A stretch of 64,000 nt of DNA, taken from NCBI RefSeq assembly GCF_000971985.1, contig NZ_LAQQ01000001.1, positions 868,001-932,000 of the forward strand, read 5' to 3'. Source of the DNA: Paenibacillus dauci (lineage in GTDB: Bacteria > Bacillota > Bacilli > Paenibacillales > Paenibacillaceae). Below, one piece after another: positions 7,720 through 16,666 of the stretch. Below the pieces are notes generated by a model that was given only the letters and a program-made list of their open reading frames with translations, had not been told where the DNA came from and ran no database searches. The stretch's first letter is position 1. Each line of letters starts with the position of its first letter. Made by a program: the position numbers and the translations under genes.

Positions 7720-8847
7720 TTATTGACGCGCTGTTTCCTTTACAATTTCGATCACCAGACGGGCTGCATTGATCAGTTCATTCCGATGAATACGCTCGCT
7801 GGTCGTATGAATCTCTTCGTATCCTACTGCCAGATTGGCTGTTGGTACACCCATGCCATTGAAAATATTGGCATCACTGCCGCCACCGGTATGGAAAATA
7901 TCATTGGGCAATCCCAGATTGGCTGCAGCACGCTGCGCCAGCTGAACAACCGCATCTTCTTCCGTAAATTTAAATCCCGGATAGACAATTACACTCTGGA
8001 ACTTGGCAGTCGCACCAAAGTCAGCACATGTATTCTCCAGCGATTCCTTCATCGCTGCCAGCTGCACTTCTACCTTCTCGTGTACAAGGCTGCGTGCTTC
8101 CGCTTCGAGTCGGGCATAATCGCATACTACATTGGTCGCGCCGCCGCCTTCAAATTTGCCGATATTGGCAGTTGTCTCATGATCGATCCGGCCCAGTTTC
8201 ATACGGGAAATCGCTTTACCCGCTACCTGAATAGCACTGATTCCATCTTCAGGATTCACACCTGCATGAGCAGACTTGCCGTAGATCTCCATCACTACAC
8301 GTGCCTGTGTCGGTGCAGCGACAGCAATCGTCCCAACAGCTCCATTGGAATCCAGCGCATAGCCAAAGTCCGCATCCAGTAGACCTGGGTCCATCGCACG
8401 TGCGCCCATCAGTCCGGATTCCTCACCTGCTGTAATCACCAGCTGAATCTGTCCATGCGGAATATTCTGTTCCTGCAGGACGCGAATCATCTCGAACAGG
8501 GCGGCTACGCCTGCTTTGTCATCTGCTCCCAGAATGGTATCACCTTCGCTTGTAATCCATCCTTCATTATCCATTACCGGCTTGATGCCATTACCCGGCT
8601 TCACCGTATCCATATGGGAAGTAAAGAAAATCTTCGGAATCGGTGCATCCGTATTCGGTGGCAATGTCGCAATCAGATTACCTGCTCCATGTCCGGTACG
8701 CAGGGACGATTCATCTTCGATTACTGTAAAGCCCAGTGCAAGAAGCTTCTCGGTCAGACGATCCGCAATAATACGCTCCTGTTTGGTCTCACTGTCAATT
8801 TGTACAAGTTCCATAAATTCTTCAATTAATCTGCTTTCGGATACCAC
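7720..8847 (-). CDS. M20 family metallopeptidase, tripeptidase T-like (YqjE type)
   Basis: Zinc exopeptidase of 375 residues, probably a cytoplasmic aminotripeptidase. Metal and catalytic motifs are in place: SHMDTV (His78, Asp80), GADDKAG (Asp109), GEESG (Glu142/143), then an aspartate in YALDSNGA and the final His in GYEEIHTTSE. A dimerisation lid covers about residues 180-290. Start is GTG (MVSESRLIEEFM) with AAAGGAGC eight bases upstream. It is divergent from prli42, an arrangement that fits the YqjE neighbourhood in Bacillus. The substrate is not known from sequence; the PepT label is a family-level inference. Confidence 0.88.
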   Translation of the reverse strand: MVSESRLIEEFMELVQIDSETKQERIIADRLTEKLLALGFTVIEDESSLRTGHGAGNLIATLPPNTDAPIPKIFFTSHMDTVKPGNGIKPVMDNEGWITSEGDTILGADDKAGVAALFEMIRVLQEQNIPHGQIQLVITAGEESGLMGARAMDPGLLDADFGYALDSNGAVGTIAVAAPTQARVVMEIYGKSAHAGVNPEDGISAIQVAGKAISRMKLGRIDHETTANIGKFEGGGATNVVCDYARLEAEARSLVHEKVEVQLAAMKESLENTCADFGATAKFQSVIVYPGFKFTEEDAVVQLAQRAAANLGLPNDIFHTGGGSDANIFNGMGVPTANLAVGYEEIHTTSERIHRNELINAARLVIEIVKETARQ

Positions 8848-8917
8848 AATGATTCGCTCCTTTGGATGGTTGTCACATTAATTTCACGTGATCCTTATGA
8901 TTATCTACCCCGAGGCT

Positions 8918-8946
8918 TTGCAAAACGTACGTTCAATCGGTATGAT
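8918..8946 (+). promoter_or_regulatory. Sigma-A promoter for prli42
   Basis: TTGCAA (8918-8923), exactly 17 bases, TATGAT (8941-8946). It lies 67 bases before the prli42 start codon, with a palindromic AACGTACGTT in the spacer. Confidence 0.65.
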
Positions 8947-9013
8947 AAAAAAGATTATTTATTTTACCGATCCCTGTCCGTCTGCCGGGGGATAGACAAA
9001 GGAGTCATGAAAA

Positions 9014-9109
9014 ATGCAACAGAAAAAATGGTTTCGTATTTTTATTTATGTGATGTTGATCGCTATTGTCGGATCGGTGCTGTTCTCAATCATTCAGCCG
9101 CTTCTGTAA
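9014..9109 (+). CDS. prli42: Stressosome-associated microprotein Prli42
   Basis: A 31-residue single-span membrane protein (MQQKKWFRIFIYVMLIAIV then GSVLFSIIQPLL), too short for most gene callers. Its layout of a basic N-terminus, the MLIAIV core and the same total length closely follows Listeria Prli42, which anchors the stressosome (RsbR) to the membrane and signals oxidative stress. It has its own AAAGGAG nine bases before the ATG and its own promoter at 8918-8946. Its last 24 bases overlap the 3' end of lipB on the other strand. The position next to a PepT-like peptidase also fits. Family recognition is from memory of the Listeria sequence. Confidence 0.82.
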   Translation: MQQKKWFRIFIYVMLIAIVGSVLFSIIQPLL

Positions 9110-9796
9110 GATCACTTCATGCTCCGGCTGCTCATACTCAAAATGACGCATAAAATGCGGCACAATATCCTGTGCCACCTGCTCCACTGTATACGAGCGG
9201 CCGGTAATATCCTCCAGTGAAGTCACTCCGTACTGCTCGATTCCGCATGGAATAATCCCCGTAAATCCTGCCTGCTGAATGCCCGAAGCGATATTAAAAG
9301 CAAATCCGTGACTCGTGATAAATCCTTTGCGGCTGCGGCATTTATTGAACTTGATACCAATGGCAGCGATCTTGAGATCACCGATCCATACGCCTGTGTA
9401 TTCTTCTTTGCGTCCAGCGACGATGCCCTGATCTGCCAGATAATCGATAATAACCTGCTCCAATGTACGCAAATACCGATGCGGATCGATGCCTTTGGCC
9501 GCATCCAGCAGCAGAATCGGATAACCGACCAGCTGTCCCGGCCCGTGATATGTAATATCTCCTCCGCGGTCAATCTGAAACAATGCAATACCACGCTCTC
9601 TCAGTTCCTCTTCACTCCATAGCAGATGCTCGGGATGACGCTGTGAACCAATCGTATACGTAGGCGGATGCTGAAGCATCAGCAGCTGTTCTCCCTGCTG
9701 CCCATCGTCAATGCCGCGTACAATTTCCTTTTGTTTGTCCCACGCTGCTGCATATTCCATCAGCGGCGTATAGGATACTTCAATTGATTTCCCCAT
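9086..9796 (-). CDS. lipB: Octanoyl-[ACP]:protein N-octanoyltransferase LipB
   Basis: Transfers octanoate from acyl carrier protein to lipoyl-domain lysines, the first step of lipoate synthesis. The 236 residues include RGGDITYHGPGQLVGYP (77-93), Lys142 in LKIAAIGIK and Cys184 in IIPCGIE, the catalytic Lys/Cys pair. ATG at 9796 is preceded by two in-frame TTG codons that would also suit the GGAAGGA site; the true start is one of the three. It lies directly downstream of the 2-oxoacid dehydrogenase genes whose E2 it would modify, but beyond a terminator. B. subtilis uses LipM/LipL instead, so this is a difference from the model organism. Confidence 0.93.
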   Translation of the reverse strand: MGKSIEVSYTPLMEYAAAWDKQKEIVRGIDDGQQGEQLLMLQHPPTYTIGSQRHPEHLLWSEEELRERGIALFQIDRGGDITYHGPGQLVGYPILLLDAAKGIDPHRYLRTLEQVIIDYLADQGIVAGRKEEYTGVWIGDLKIAAIGIKFNKCRSRKGFITSHGFAFNIASGIQQAGFTGIIPCGIEQYGVTSLEDITGRSYTVEQVAQDIVPHFMRHFEYEQPEHEVILQKRLND

Positions 9797-9937
9797 CAAC
9801 AAAGCACATCCTTCCCTGATGATTCAGACCTATTCCGATTTTACCCGGAAGATAAGCAAAAGGTCGACAAAACCGTTACGTTTGTCAACCTTTACCTACC
9901 TGTTATGCCTATTCATAAGTTCATTTCATTCAAAAGG

Positions 9938-9966
9938 GCAGGCAGCAACCTGCTGCCTGCTTTATT
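9938..9966 (-). terminator. Hairpin between E2 gene and lipB
   Basis: GCAGGCAG and CTGCCTGC (9938-9945 with 9953-9960), a perfect stem with a 7-base loop, followed by CCCTTTTG on the minus strand and TTTATTT on the plus strand. It probably ends the E1-E2 transcript. Confidence 0.65.
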
Positions 9967-9988
9967 TCAATGTAACGCAAACCGGAGC

Positions 9989-11362
9989 TTAATACAACTT
10001 GGTCTCCAGATTATAGCTTTCCAGATTGTCTTTCACACGTTGAAGGAATCGTCCACAGATAACCCCATCCAGAATACGATGATCCAGTGACAGACACAGA
10101 TTCACCATCGACCGGACACCAATCATATCATTGATCACTACTGGACGTTTCACAATCGATTCAAAAGTCAGAATCGCTGCCTGCGGATAGTTGATAATCG
10201 GATACGACAATACCGATCCAAAGGAACCTGTGTTATTGACGGTGAATGTACCACCCTGCATATCATCCAGCTTAAGCTTGCCTTCGCGTGTACGACGCGC
10301 CAGATCTTCAATCTCATGTGCCAGACCGGCGATATTCTTCTGATCGGCACGCTGAATAACCGGTGTCATTACAGAGTCTTCAGTACCAACAGCCAGCGAG
10401 ACATTGATATCGCGCTTCACGATAATTTTGTCCACTGCCCAGACCGAGTTCATAATCGGATAGTCCTTGATCGCATTTACAACTGCTTTGATCAGGAAAG
10501 GCAGGTAAGTCAGTGTGATGCCTTCACTGCGCTTAAATTCTTCTTTGAGCTTGTTGCGCAGCATGACCAGATTAGTTACGTCTACTTCGATCATCGTCCA
10601 TGCATGAGGAATCTCGGACACGCTCTGGCGCATATTGCGAGCAATACTGTTACGTAGCGGCGTTACATCGATTAGATGCTCGCCACGTGCCGGTGCTGTC
10701 TCGGCTTGTTCCAGTACAATTTTGGGAATAGCCGGTGTCTCGCTCAGATGCATACCGGAATTGCGAACCGCATAGTCTGTAGTCGAAGCAGCATTTGCGG
10801 ATGGCTGTGCAGCAGGAGTAGATGGAGCATTCTGCTGAGCAGCTGATGCTTGAGCTGTACCATTTTCCAGTGCTTGCAGTACGTCGCGGCGCGTAATGCG
10901 ACCACCTGCACCAGTGCCCTGAATCAGGGATAGATTAAGTCCATGCTCGGAAGCCAGGGATTGTACAGCTGGTGAATAACGGCCCGCCATGGCATCAGAT
11001 GCGCCGGCAGCTGGCTGGGATTGACGCTGCGGAGCTGATGCGGGAGCCGAAGCTGATACAGCAGGCTGCGTCTGTGCTGGAGCAGACGGTGCACTTTCTG
11101 TAGAACCCGCTTCAGTGTAGATCTGACAGATCACTTCGCCGACTGCGACTTCCTGTCCTTCGGCAGCGAGCAGTTCGCCCATTACACCTTCCAGTACGGA
11201 AGGAATCTCTGCATTGACTTTATCCGTGATTACTTCACAGATGGGTTCATATTGTTCAACCGTCTCCCCTGGCTGTTTGAGCCATTTGGCGATTGTAGCG
11301 GATACCAGCGACTCTGCGAGCTGTGGCATTACCACATCGGTCGGATTTCCTTTTTGGGACAT
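9989..11362 (-). CDS. bkdB: Dihydrolipoamide acyltransferase, E2 of branched-chain 2-oxoacid dehydrogenase
   Basis: Core of the 2-oxoacid dehydrogenase complex; transfers the acyl group from lipoyl to CoA. 457 residues: one lipoyl domain (1-80) with Lys48 in ITDKVNAE, an A/P/Q/S-rich linker, a peripheral-subunit-binding domain (about 128-165, RYSPAVQSLASEHGL), a second flexible linker and a catalytic domain ending with DHRILDG (His428, Asp432). The ATG at 11362 has AGGAG eight bases upstream. It is third in E1 alpha-E1 beta-E2. Assignment to the branched-chain type rests on the whole operon resembling Bacillus bkd; a pyruvate or acetoin complex is less likely. Confidence 0.88.
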   Translation of the reverse strand: MSQKGNPTDVVMPQLAESLVSATIAKWLKQPGETVEQYEPICEVITDKVNAEIPSVLEGVMGELLAAEGQEVAVGEVICQIYTEAGSTESAPSAPAQTQPAVSASAPASAPQRQSQPAAGASDAMAGRYSPAVQSLASEHGLNLSLIQGTGAGGRITRRDVLQALENGTAQASAAQQNAPSTPAAQPSANAASTTDYAVRNSGMHLSETPAIPKIVLEQAETAPARGEHLIDVTPLRNSIARNMRQSVSEIPHAWTMIEVDVTNLVMLRNKLKEEFKRSEGITLTYLPFLIKAVVNAIKDYPIMNSVWAVDKIIVKRDINVSLAVGTEDSVMTPVIQRADQKNIAGLAHEIEDLARRTREGKLKLDDMQGGTFTVNNTGSFGSVLSYPIINYPQAAILTFESIVKRPVVINDMIGVRSMVNLCLSLDHRILDGVICGRFLQRVKDNLESYNLETKLY

Positions 11363-11378
11363 GATATTCACTCCTAAA

Positions 11379-11417
11379 AGCTGCCGTGTTCCGGTAGAAC
11401 CGGTAATGACGGCAGCT
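11379..11417 (-). other. Intra-operon hairpin before E2 gene
   Basis: AGCTGCCGT/ACGGCAGCT (9 bp) encloses a second CCGGT/ACCGG stem; TTTAGGAG, the E2 ribosome binding site, follows at once. The T-run is too weak for a strong terminator, so it may be an mRNA-processing or stabilising element that sets E2 stoichiometry. Confidence 0.5.
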
Positions 11418-11445
11418 GTTTTGATAGATCGGATTAGACTATATT

Positions 11446-12429
11446 CTAGAAAAGCGCCAGATCGCGCATCGCTGCTTTCACTTTATCCTTGTTGAGCATA
11501 TACGCTTTTTCCTGCGGCGGGTTGATTGGCATTGCCGGTGAATCCGGGCCAGCCAGACGACGAATCGGTGCATCCAGATCGAACAGGCACTCTTCCGCGA
11601 TAATAGCAGCCACTTCACCGCCTACACCGCCGGTCAGATTGTCTTCATGTACGATCAGTACTTTGCCGGTGCGGCGTGCAGCATCAATAATCGCCTGGCG
11701 ATCCAGCGGCTGAATCGTACGCAGATCCAGTACATGACTTGTAATGCCTTCTTGTTCCAGTTCCTCGGCAGCCTGCATAATGAAATGCAGCGGCAGGCTG
11801 TAGCTGATTACGGTAATATCATCGCCTTCACGCAGCAGGTTGGCTTTACCGATAGGTACCACATAATCGTCTTCAGGCACATCGCCCTTAATCAGTTTAT
11901 AGCATTTTTTATTCTCAAAAAAGAGTACAGGATCCGGATCACGAACAGCAGCTTTCAGCAGTCCTTTGGCATCATAAGCCGAATAAGGAGCTACAATTTT
12001 CAGTCCCGCTGTTCCGAAGAACACAGATTCCATGCACTGGGAATGATACAGTCCGCCGAAGATACCGCCGCCAATAGGCGCACGTACAACGATCGGGCAA
12101 GTCCAGTCATTATTGGAACGATAGCGGATTTTGGCAGCTTCACTAATAATCTGGTTGGTTGCCGGCAGCATAAAGTCCGAATACTGCATCTCGGCAATCG
12201 GCTTCATACCGTACATGGCTGCACCAATAGCTACCCCTGCAATTGCGGATTCGGACAGCGGTGTGTCCATAACCCGATCTTCTCCGTAGACTTCCTGCAG
12301 TCCCTTGGTTGTTGTAAAAACGCCGCCTTTGACGCCTACATCTTCACCGAGTACAAACACATTCTCGTCCAGTGCCATTTCTTCTTTCATCGCCAGACGA
12401 ATCGCATCGATATATTCCATCATTGCCAT
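11446..12429 (-). CDS. bkdAB: 2-oxoacid dehydrogenase E1 component, beta subunit
   Basis: Forms the alpha2beta2 thiamine-diphosphate decarboxylase with the upstream gene. The 327 residues show the transketolase pyrimidine domain with GEDVG, DTPLSESAIAG, and YHSQ, which holds the His that takes part in acyl transfer to lipoate, then a C-terminal transketolase domain (VLDLRTIQPLD, VHEDNLTGGVG). The start ATG shares one base with the E1 alpha stop (TAATG), showing tight translational coupling. The GGGIFGGLYHSQ region fits branched-chain E1 beta well. Confidence 0.92.
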   Translation of the reverse strand: MAMMEYIDAIRLAMKEEMALDENVFVLGEDVGVKGGVFTTTKGLQEVYGEDRVMDTPLSESAIAGVAIGAAMYGMKPIAEMQYSDFMLPATNQIISEAAKIRYRSNNDWTCPIVVRAPIGGGIFGGLYHSQCMESVFFGTAGLKIVAPYSAYDAKGLLKAAVRDPDPVLFFENKKCYKLIKGDVPEDDYVVPIGKANLLREGDDITVISYSLPLHFIMQAAEELEQEGITSHVLDLRTIQPLDRQAIIDAARRTGKVLIVHEDNLTGGVGGEVAAIIAEECLFDLDAPIRRLAGPDSPAMPINPPQEKAYMLNKDKVKAAMRDLALF

Positions 12430-13457
12430 TACTGAACATCCTCCCCGTCCCCTGCAAATACGTGCTTCAGCAGGTCATCCGCGCTCGGATAAGGAGCTGT
12501 GTCCGCATATTCCGTCGCTTCTTTCATAATCTCGGTACATTCTTTTTGCAGCTGTTGATCCTGCTCTTCGGTCCAGATGCCGGAGTCGATCAGGTACTGC
12601 TTGTATTTTGGCACGCCATCCTTTTCCCAGTTGGCGTCGACTTCTTCCTTGGTCCGGTAAGCCAGATCATTATCCGAAGTGGAATGCGGAGACAGACGAT
12701 AGACCATCGCTTCGATCAGCGTTGGGCCTTCTCCTCTAATCGCACGCTCGCGTGCTTCTTTGACAGCCGCATAGACTTCCAGCACATCATTACCATCTAC
12801 CCGGATCCCCGGGAAGCCGTAACCCAGTGCACGATCGCTGATCTTGCCGCTGAGCTGCTTGTGAATCGGTACGGAAATAGCATACTGGTTATTCTCACAC
12901 ATAATGATCACCGGCAATTTATGTACGCCGGCAAAGTTACAGCCTTCATGGAAATCTCCCTGGTTGCTGGACCCTTCACCAAAAGTCACGAATGATACCA
13001 GTTCCTCGCCCTTCATCTTTGCAGCCAGTGCTACGCCGACAGCATGCGGAACCTGTGTCGTTACCGGACTAGAGCCTGTCACAATACGCAGGCGCTTGCT
13101 GCCAAAGTGACCTGGCATCTGACGTCCGCCGCTGTTTGGATCTTCCGCTTTGGCAAATGCCGACAGCATCAGATCACGCGCAGTCATGCCGACAGACAGC
13201 ACAAATCCGTAGTCACGGTAATACGGCAGGAAATAATCCTTTTCCCGATCCAGTGCAAAAGCTGCACCAACCTGAGCCGCTTCCTGGCCTACCCCGGAAA
13301 CGTGGAAATTAATTTTACCAGCGCGCTGCAGGAGCAGGGAACGCTCGTCAAACTTGCGCGCCATCATCATATATCGATAAATTTCAATAGCCTGGGCATC
13401 GGACAAGCCGAGCTTCCCGTGCCGTGTTTGTTGGTCAATAGTACCTTCTGCTTTCAT
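12429..13457 (-). CDS. bkdAA: 2-oxoacid dehydrogenase E1 component, alpha subunit
   Basis: Thiamine-diphosphate-dependent decarboxylase subunit, 342 residues. The ThDP/Mg motif runs from GEGSSNQGD (160-168) to CENNQYAIS (188-196); GEG in place of the textbook GDG is also usual in Firmicute branched-chain E1 proteins. RQMPGHFG precedes the phosphorylation-loop region. The start is the ATG at 13457, because AAGGAGG lies eight bases before it; a longer in-frame reading would place that site inside the gene. It is the first gene of the E1 alpha-E1 beta-E2 unit, 345 bases downstream of lpdA. Confidence 0.92.
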   Translation of the reverse strand: MKAEGTIDQQTRHGKLGLSDAQAIEIYRYMMMARKFDERSLLLQRAGKINFHVSGVGQEAAQVGAAFALDREKDYFLPYYRDYGFVLSVGMTARDLMLSAFAKAEDPNSGGRQMPGHFGSKRLRIVTGSSPVTTQVPHAVGVALAAKMKGEELVSFVTFGEGSSNQGDFHEGCNFAGVHKLPVIIMCENNQYAISVPIHKQLSGKISDRALGYGFPGIRVDGNDVLEVYAAVKEARERAIRGEGPTLIEAMVYRLSPHSTSDNDLAYRTKEEVDANWEKDGVPKYKQYLIDSGIWTEEQDQQLQKECTEIMKEATEYADTAPYPSADDLLKHVFAGDGEDVQ

Positions 13458-13735
13458 TACAGGTACCTCCTTCATAAATGACGGAGAGAACAAGGTTCTC
13501 CCTCTTGGCTGGTTACCAGCATGACAATATTGTACAACCTACACTATAAAGGTTACACGCCCGCACAGTCATTGCGCAAATTCACAGCGAAAACGTCTGT
13601 CCGTCTGTATCCTCTGTCGCCTCCTGTATGGTGCATCATGAACAGCATTTTATAAATGCATATACTGCTCATATCTGCTTGTCTTAAAACCTGGTACTAA
13701 GACTTGAGCCTAACCCTATTATAATCACATCTGCA
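13458..13735. other. Intergenic region between lpdA and E1 alpha
   Basis: No gene seen. On the minus strand the last 100 bases before E1 alpha contain several TATA-like stretches but no pair with correct spacing, so the operon promoter is not resolved. Confidence 0.5.
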
Positions 13736-13787
13736 GCAAAAAGAAAAGATGGATTTCTCCAGTCTGACGATTGGAAGTCCATCTCTT
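13736..13787 (-). terminator. Intrinsic terminator after lpdA
   Basis: AGATGGA/TCCATCT (13747-13753 with 13778-13784) plus an inner TCCA/TGGA stem, followed by TTTCTTTTT on the minus strand. Confidence 0.8.
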
Positions 13788-13802
13788 CATGATTATTCAC
13801 TT

Positions 13803-15221
13803 TTACATGCCAATGGCTTTGCCATCCACAGCCAGCATCGCTTCGCCCATAATCTCGGCGAGGGTCGGATGCGCATGAACAGTTTGTCCAATTTCCCATG
13901 GGGTGGCATTAAGGAATTGAGCCAGAGCCGCTTCGCTGATCAGATCGGTTGCCTGTGGCCCGATGATCTGTACGCCGAGCAGATCATTGGTATTACGATC
14001 AGCCACGACTTTGACAAAGCCATCACTTTCCCCGTATACCAGTGCTTTGCCGATCGCCTGGAAAGGAAACTTGCCGACTTTGACATCGACACCGCGGGCA
14101 GTTGCTTCTTTCTCCGTAATACCGACGCTCGCCACTTCGGGACGAGTATATACGCAGCGGGATACCTGCTCGGGATTATAATGTGTCTCCTGTCCGCAAA
14201 TATGATTGACTGCAGTGATCCCTTCATGACTGGCAGCATGAGCCAGCTGCAGACCGCCGATCACATCGCCAATTGCATAAATATGCGATTCGCTGGTTTG
14301 CATATTTTCATTTACCCGGATAAATCCGTTCTCGACCCGGATATCCGTATTCGCAAGACCAATCGTCTCTACATTGGCCTGACGTCCGACCGACAGCAGC
14401 ATCCGGGAAGCCGTAATTGCTACTGTCTGTTCCTGGTGCACCATCTGAATCGTGAACTCCTGTTCACCCGGCTGATATGAATCCAGCTGCAGGGCGGCTC
14501 CTGTGTAAATGGTAATCCCGCGCTTTTCCATCAGTTTGCGCAGCTCGCGTGACACTTCTTCATCTTCCAGCGGCAGAATCTGCGATGCTGCTTCCACCAC
14601 TGTAACCTGTACGCCAAAATCATTCAGCATCGAAGCCCATTCCATGCCGATTACCCCGCCACCAACGATCAGCATGGAAGCTGGCAGCTGATCCATCTGC
14701 AGAGCATGATCGCTGCTCAGGATAAGCTGTCCATCCGCTTCAAGACCCGGTAGTGAACGCGGACGAGAACCTGTAGCGATAATCAGATTTTTCGATACGA
14801 CGGTCTCCATCTCGCCGTCTTCCAGCTCTACGGCTACCGCGCCGCTCTGTGGGGAAAAGATCGAAGGACCGATTACGCGTCCCTGCCCCTGTACTACCCG
14901 GATTTTATTTTTGCGCATCAGATACTGTACACCCTTGTGCAGCTGATCTACGATTCCCTGTTTGCGGGACTGTACACGGTCAAATTTCAGCGAGACCTGT
15001 TCTGCTGCTACTCCATACTGTTCGCTGTCTTGCATCAGTGCGTATACTTCGGCGCTGCGCAGCAGGCTTTTGCTTGGAATACAGCCACGATGCAGACAGG
15101 TACCGCCCAGTTTATCCTGCTCGATAATGACTACATCCTTGCCCAGTTGAGCCGCGCGAATCGCAGCTACATAGCCACCGGTTCCTCCGCCCAGTATTGC
15201 GATATCACAATTAATCGTCAT
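13803..15221 (-). CDS. lpdA: Dihydrolipoamide dehydrogenase (E3)
   Basis: FAD enzyme that reoxidises dihydrolipoamide with NAD. 472 residues: N-terminal FAD fold GGGTGGYVAA, redox disulfide Cys42/Cys47 in GGTCLHRGCIPSK, central NAD fold IVGGGVIGMEWA, the FAD site YAIGDVIGG, and the C-terminal interface HAHPTLAEI, with the His451/Glu456 catalytic pair. It is transcribed ahead of E1 alpha but separated by 345 bases and a terminator, so it is probably its own unit. It is likely the lpdV-type E3 for the adjacent branched-chain complex, although it could also serve others. Confidence 0.94.
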   Translation of the reverse strand: MTINCDIAILGGGTGGYVAAIRAAQLGKDVVIIEQDKLGGTCLHRGCIPSKSLLRSAEVYALMQDSEQYGVAAEQVSLKFDRVQSRKQGIVDQLHKGVQYLMRKNKIRVVQGQGRVIGPSIFSPQSGAVAVELEDGEMETVVSKNLIIATGSRPRSLPGLEADGQLILSSDHALQMDQLPASMLIVGGGVIGMEWASMLNDFGVQVTVVEAASQILPLEDEEVSRELRKLMEKRGITIYTGAALQLDSYQPGEQEFTIQMVHQEQTVAITASRMLLSVGRQANVETIGLANTDIRVENGFIRVNENMQTSESHIYAIGDVIGGLQLAHAASHEGITAVNHICGQETHYNPEQVSRCVYTRPEVASVGITEKEATARGVDVKVGKFPFQAIGKALVYGESDGFVKVVADRNTNDLLGVQIIGPQATDLISEAALAQFLNATPWEIGQTVHAHPTLAEIMGEAMLAVDGKAIGM

Positions 15222-15270
15222 AATGAATATTCACTCTCTTTTCCTGAATGGTCTAAACAGCTGTTCTATA

Positions 15271-16062
15271 TTATACACGCTTCAAGACAAGCAGCGTGTT
15301 AGCACCCTTTTGAAATGTGTAATCCGTAGCAATCTCCTGCATCTCCCAGCTGCCCTGGCCTGCCGCTGCAACGGCTTTTTCCACAAAAGCAACCCGTTCA
15401 CTCTGCAGATTGACCAGCGGAAAAATCCGGATTTCGGTACGGGTCACCCGCATCAGCTCCTGCAGACAACGGATATGGAATTCTTCGTCCAGACGATCCG
15501 CATACAAAAACAAAAAGTGTGCAGACACGGTCAGATCAAAGGTCTCATTAGCAAATGGCAGATCCGGCAGTACTGCCGGTATGTATCGTTTGGGATGCAG
15601 CTTGCGATCCTGTGTGCTTTGCTCCAGCGCCCGGATGCGCAGCTTCTCCAGTTCCTGAATACTGCCCAGTGTAGACCAGTCGTACTGCTCACTGGCTTCT
15701 GTTATAGCCTGAATCATATGCCCGATATCCTGCTGACCTTTGTTATACAATTCTTCATTACCAAAATGATACGCCAGATCAACAGCGGTAACGTCTGCTC
15801 CGTACTGCGAAGCTTCGGCTGCAAAAGAGCATGCACCTGCGGGGCAGTCCAAAATGCGTTGTCCTTGTAGTCGATCTTCTTCCAGTCCAAGAATGGACAT
15901 GTATTCCTCGAAAGTTCTACCCAGGAACACAATGCGTTCCAGCGATATTCCCTGTGTGCGTCTGCTTGCCAGATAAGCTGCTGCCTTGGGGCTGATATAG
16001 CCGCTCCGACTGGCTGCTGCGGTGTTTTCTGTGTAGGTTGAATCTGTCTGATAACCGCTCAT
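15271..16062 (-). CDS. SAM-dependent class I methyltransferase
   Basis: 263 residues with a Rossmann methyltransferase core: motif I ILDCPAGACSFAAEA at about 70-84, an acidic residue in VTAVDLAYHFG (motif II), and motif IV-like FDLTVSAHFLFLY. The tail is short. The first 40 residues are polar with no signal. AGAGGAG lies ten bases before the ATG. The substrate cannot be told; the aromatic-rich motif IV and the small C-terminal region suggest a small molecule rather than RNA. It is 50 bases upstream of lpdA on the same strand and could be cotranscribed with it. Confidence 0.75.
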   Translation of the reverse strand: MSGYQTDSTYTENTAAASRSGYISPKAAAYLASRRTQGISLERIVFLGRTFEEYMSILGLEEDRLQGQRILDCPAGACSFAAEASQYGADVTAVDLAYHFGNEELYNKGQQDIGHMIQAITEASEQYDWSTLGSIQELEKLRIRALEQSTQDRKLHPKRYIPAVLPDLPFANETFDLTVSAHFLFLYADRLDEEFHIRCLQELMRVTRTEIRIFPLVNLQSERVAFVEKAVAAAGQGSWEMQEIATDYTFQKGANTLLVLKRV

Positions 16063-16204
16063 CTCGTCTGTTCTCCTCTCGGCTCGATTGCTGCCAAATA
16101 GTGATGCCTATCCGATTATAACGGAAATGCAGATTTATTCTAACATAACTTTGTACGGTTCTCTATGTCTGTCAGTGATGATACGCAAATCAGACATACC
16201 ACCT

Positions 16205-16420
16205 TTATTCGTACAATGCGTCTTTGAGACGGCTGGACATACGGGGTTTATTGGAATTGGCTTTAACGAGTGCTGTACGCAGACGCTTGTTCTCGGCGGT
16301 CAGTTCATTTACAATATCGAGCAGCTTCTGTACAGCTTCTGCATCTTCGGGGTTTAATCTCTCCTGCCGCAGCAAGGCTTCTGTCTGCTGAACCCATTCC
16401 TGATGCTCTTCTTTGTTCAT
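16205..16420 (-). CDS. Small coiled-coil protein of unknown function
   Basis: 71 residues starting MNKEEHQEWVQQTEALL; ATG at 16420 with AAAGGAG nine bases upstream, which rules out the longer in-frame reading. Residues 25-60 form heptads (LLDIVNELTAENKRLRTAL) that predict a leucine-zipper-like coiled coil, followed by a basic tail. There is no membrane segment or known motif. It lies upstream of the methyltransferase gene on the minus strand but its own orientation runs away from it. Function unknown. Confidence 0.65.
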   Translation of the reverse strand: MNKEEHQEWVQQTEALLRQERLNPEDAEAVQKLLDIVNELTAENKRLRTALVKANSNKPRMSSRLKDALYE

Positions 16421-16666
16421 ATGATCTTGCTCCTTTCTGTCAATCTGCTGTTCTTTACCCTGCAGGACAGCTGATGATTTGTATCCATAAACGCGATAAA
16501 CCAGGCACAATGTGCCCGGCTCGTCGTCGTTAACCTTCTTACGTCTGTTCTATTATAGTCCATTTCGGCAGAGAGTCGTCAATACGGCTGGCGGATCAGT
16601 TTTGAAAATAAACTCTCTATAAATGATCGCTACATGGAGATGACGCTGTTCCGGGTGCAGCACTGT

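Noticed and set aside
11647-12435. 262-residue plus-strand frame
   Set aside because: Antisense of the E1 beta gene; no start signal and no recognisable domain.
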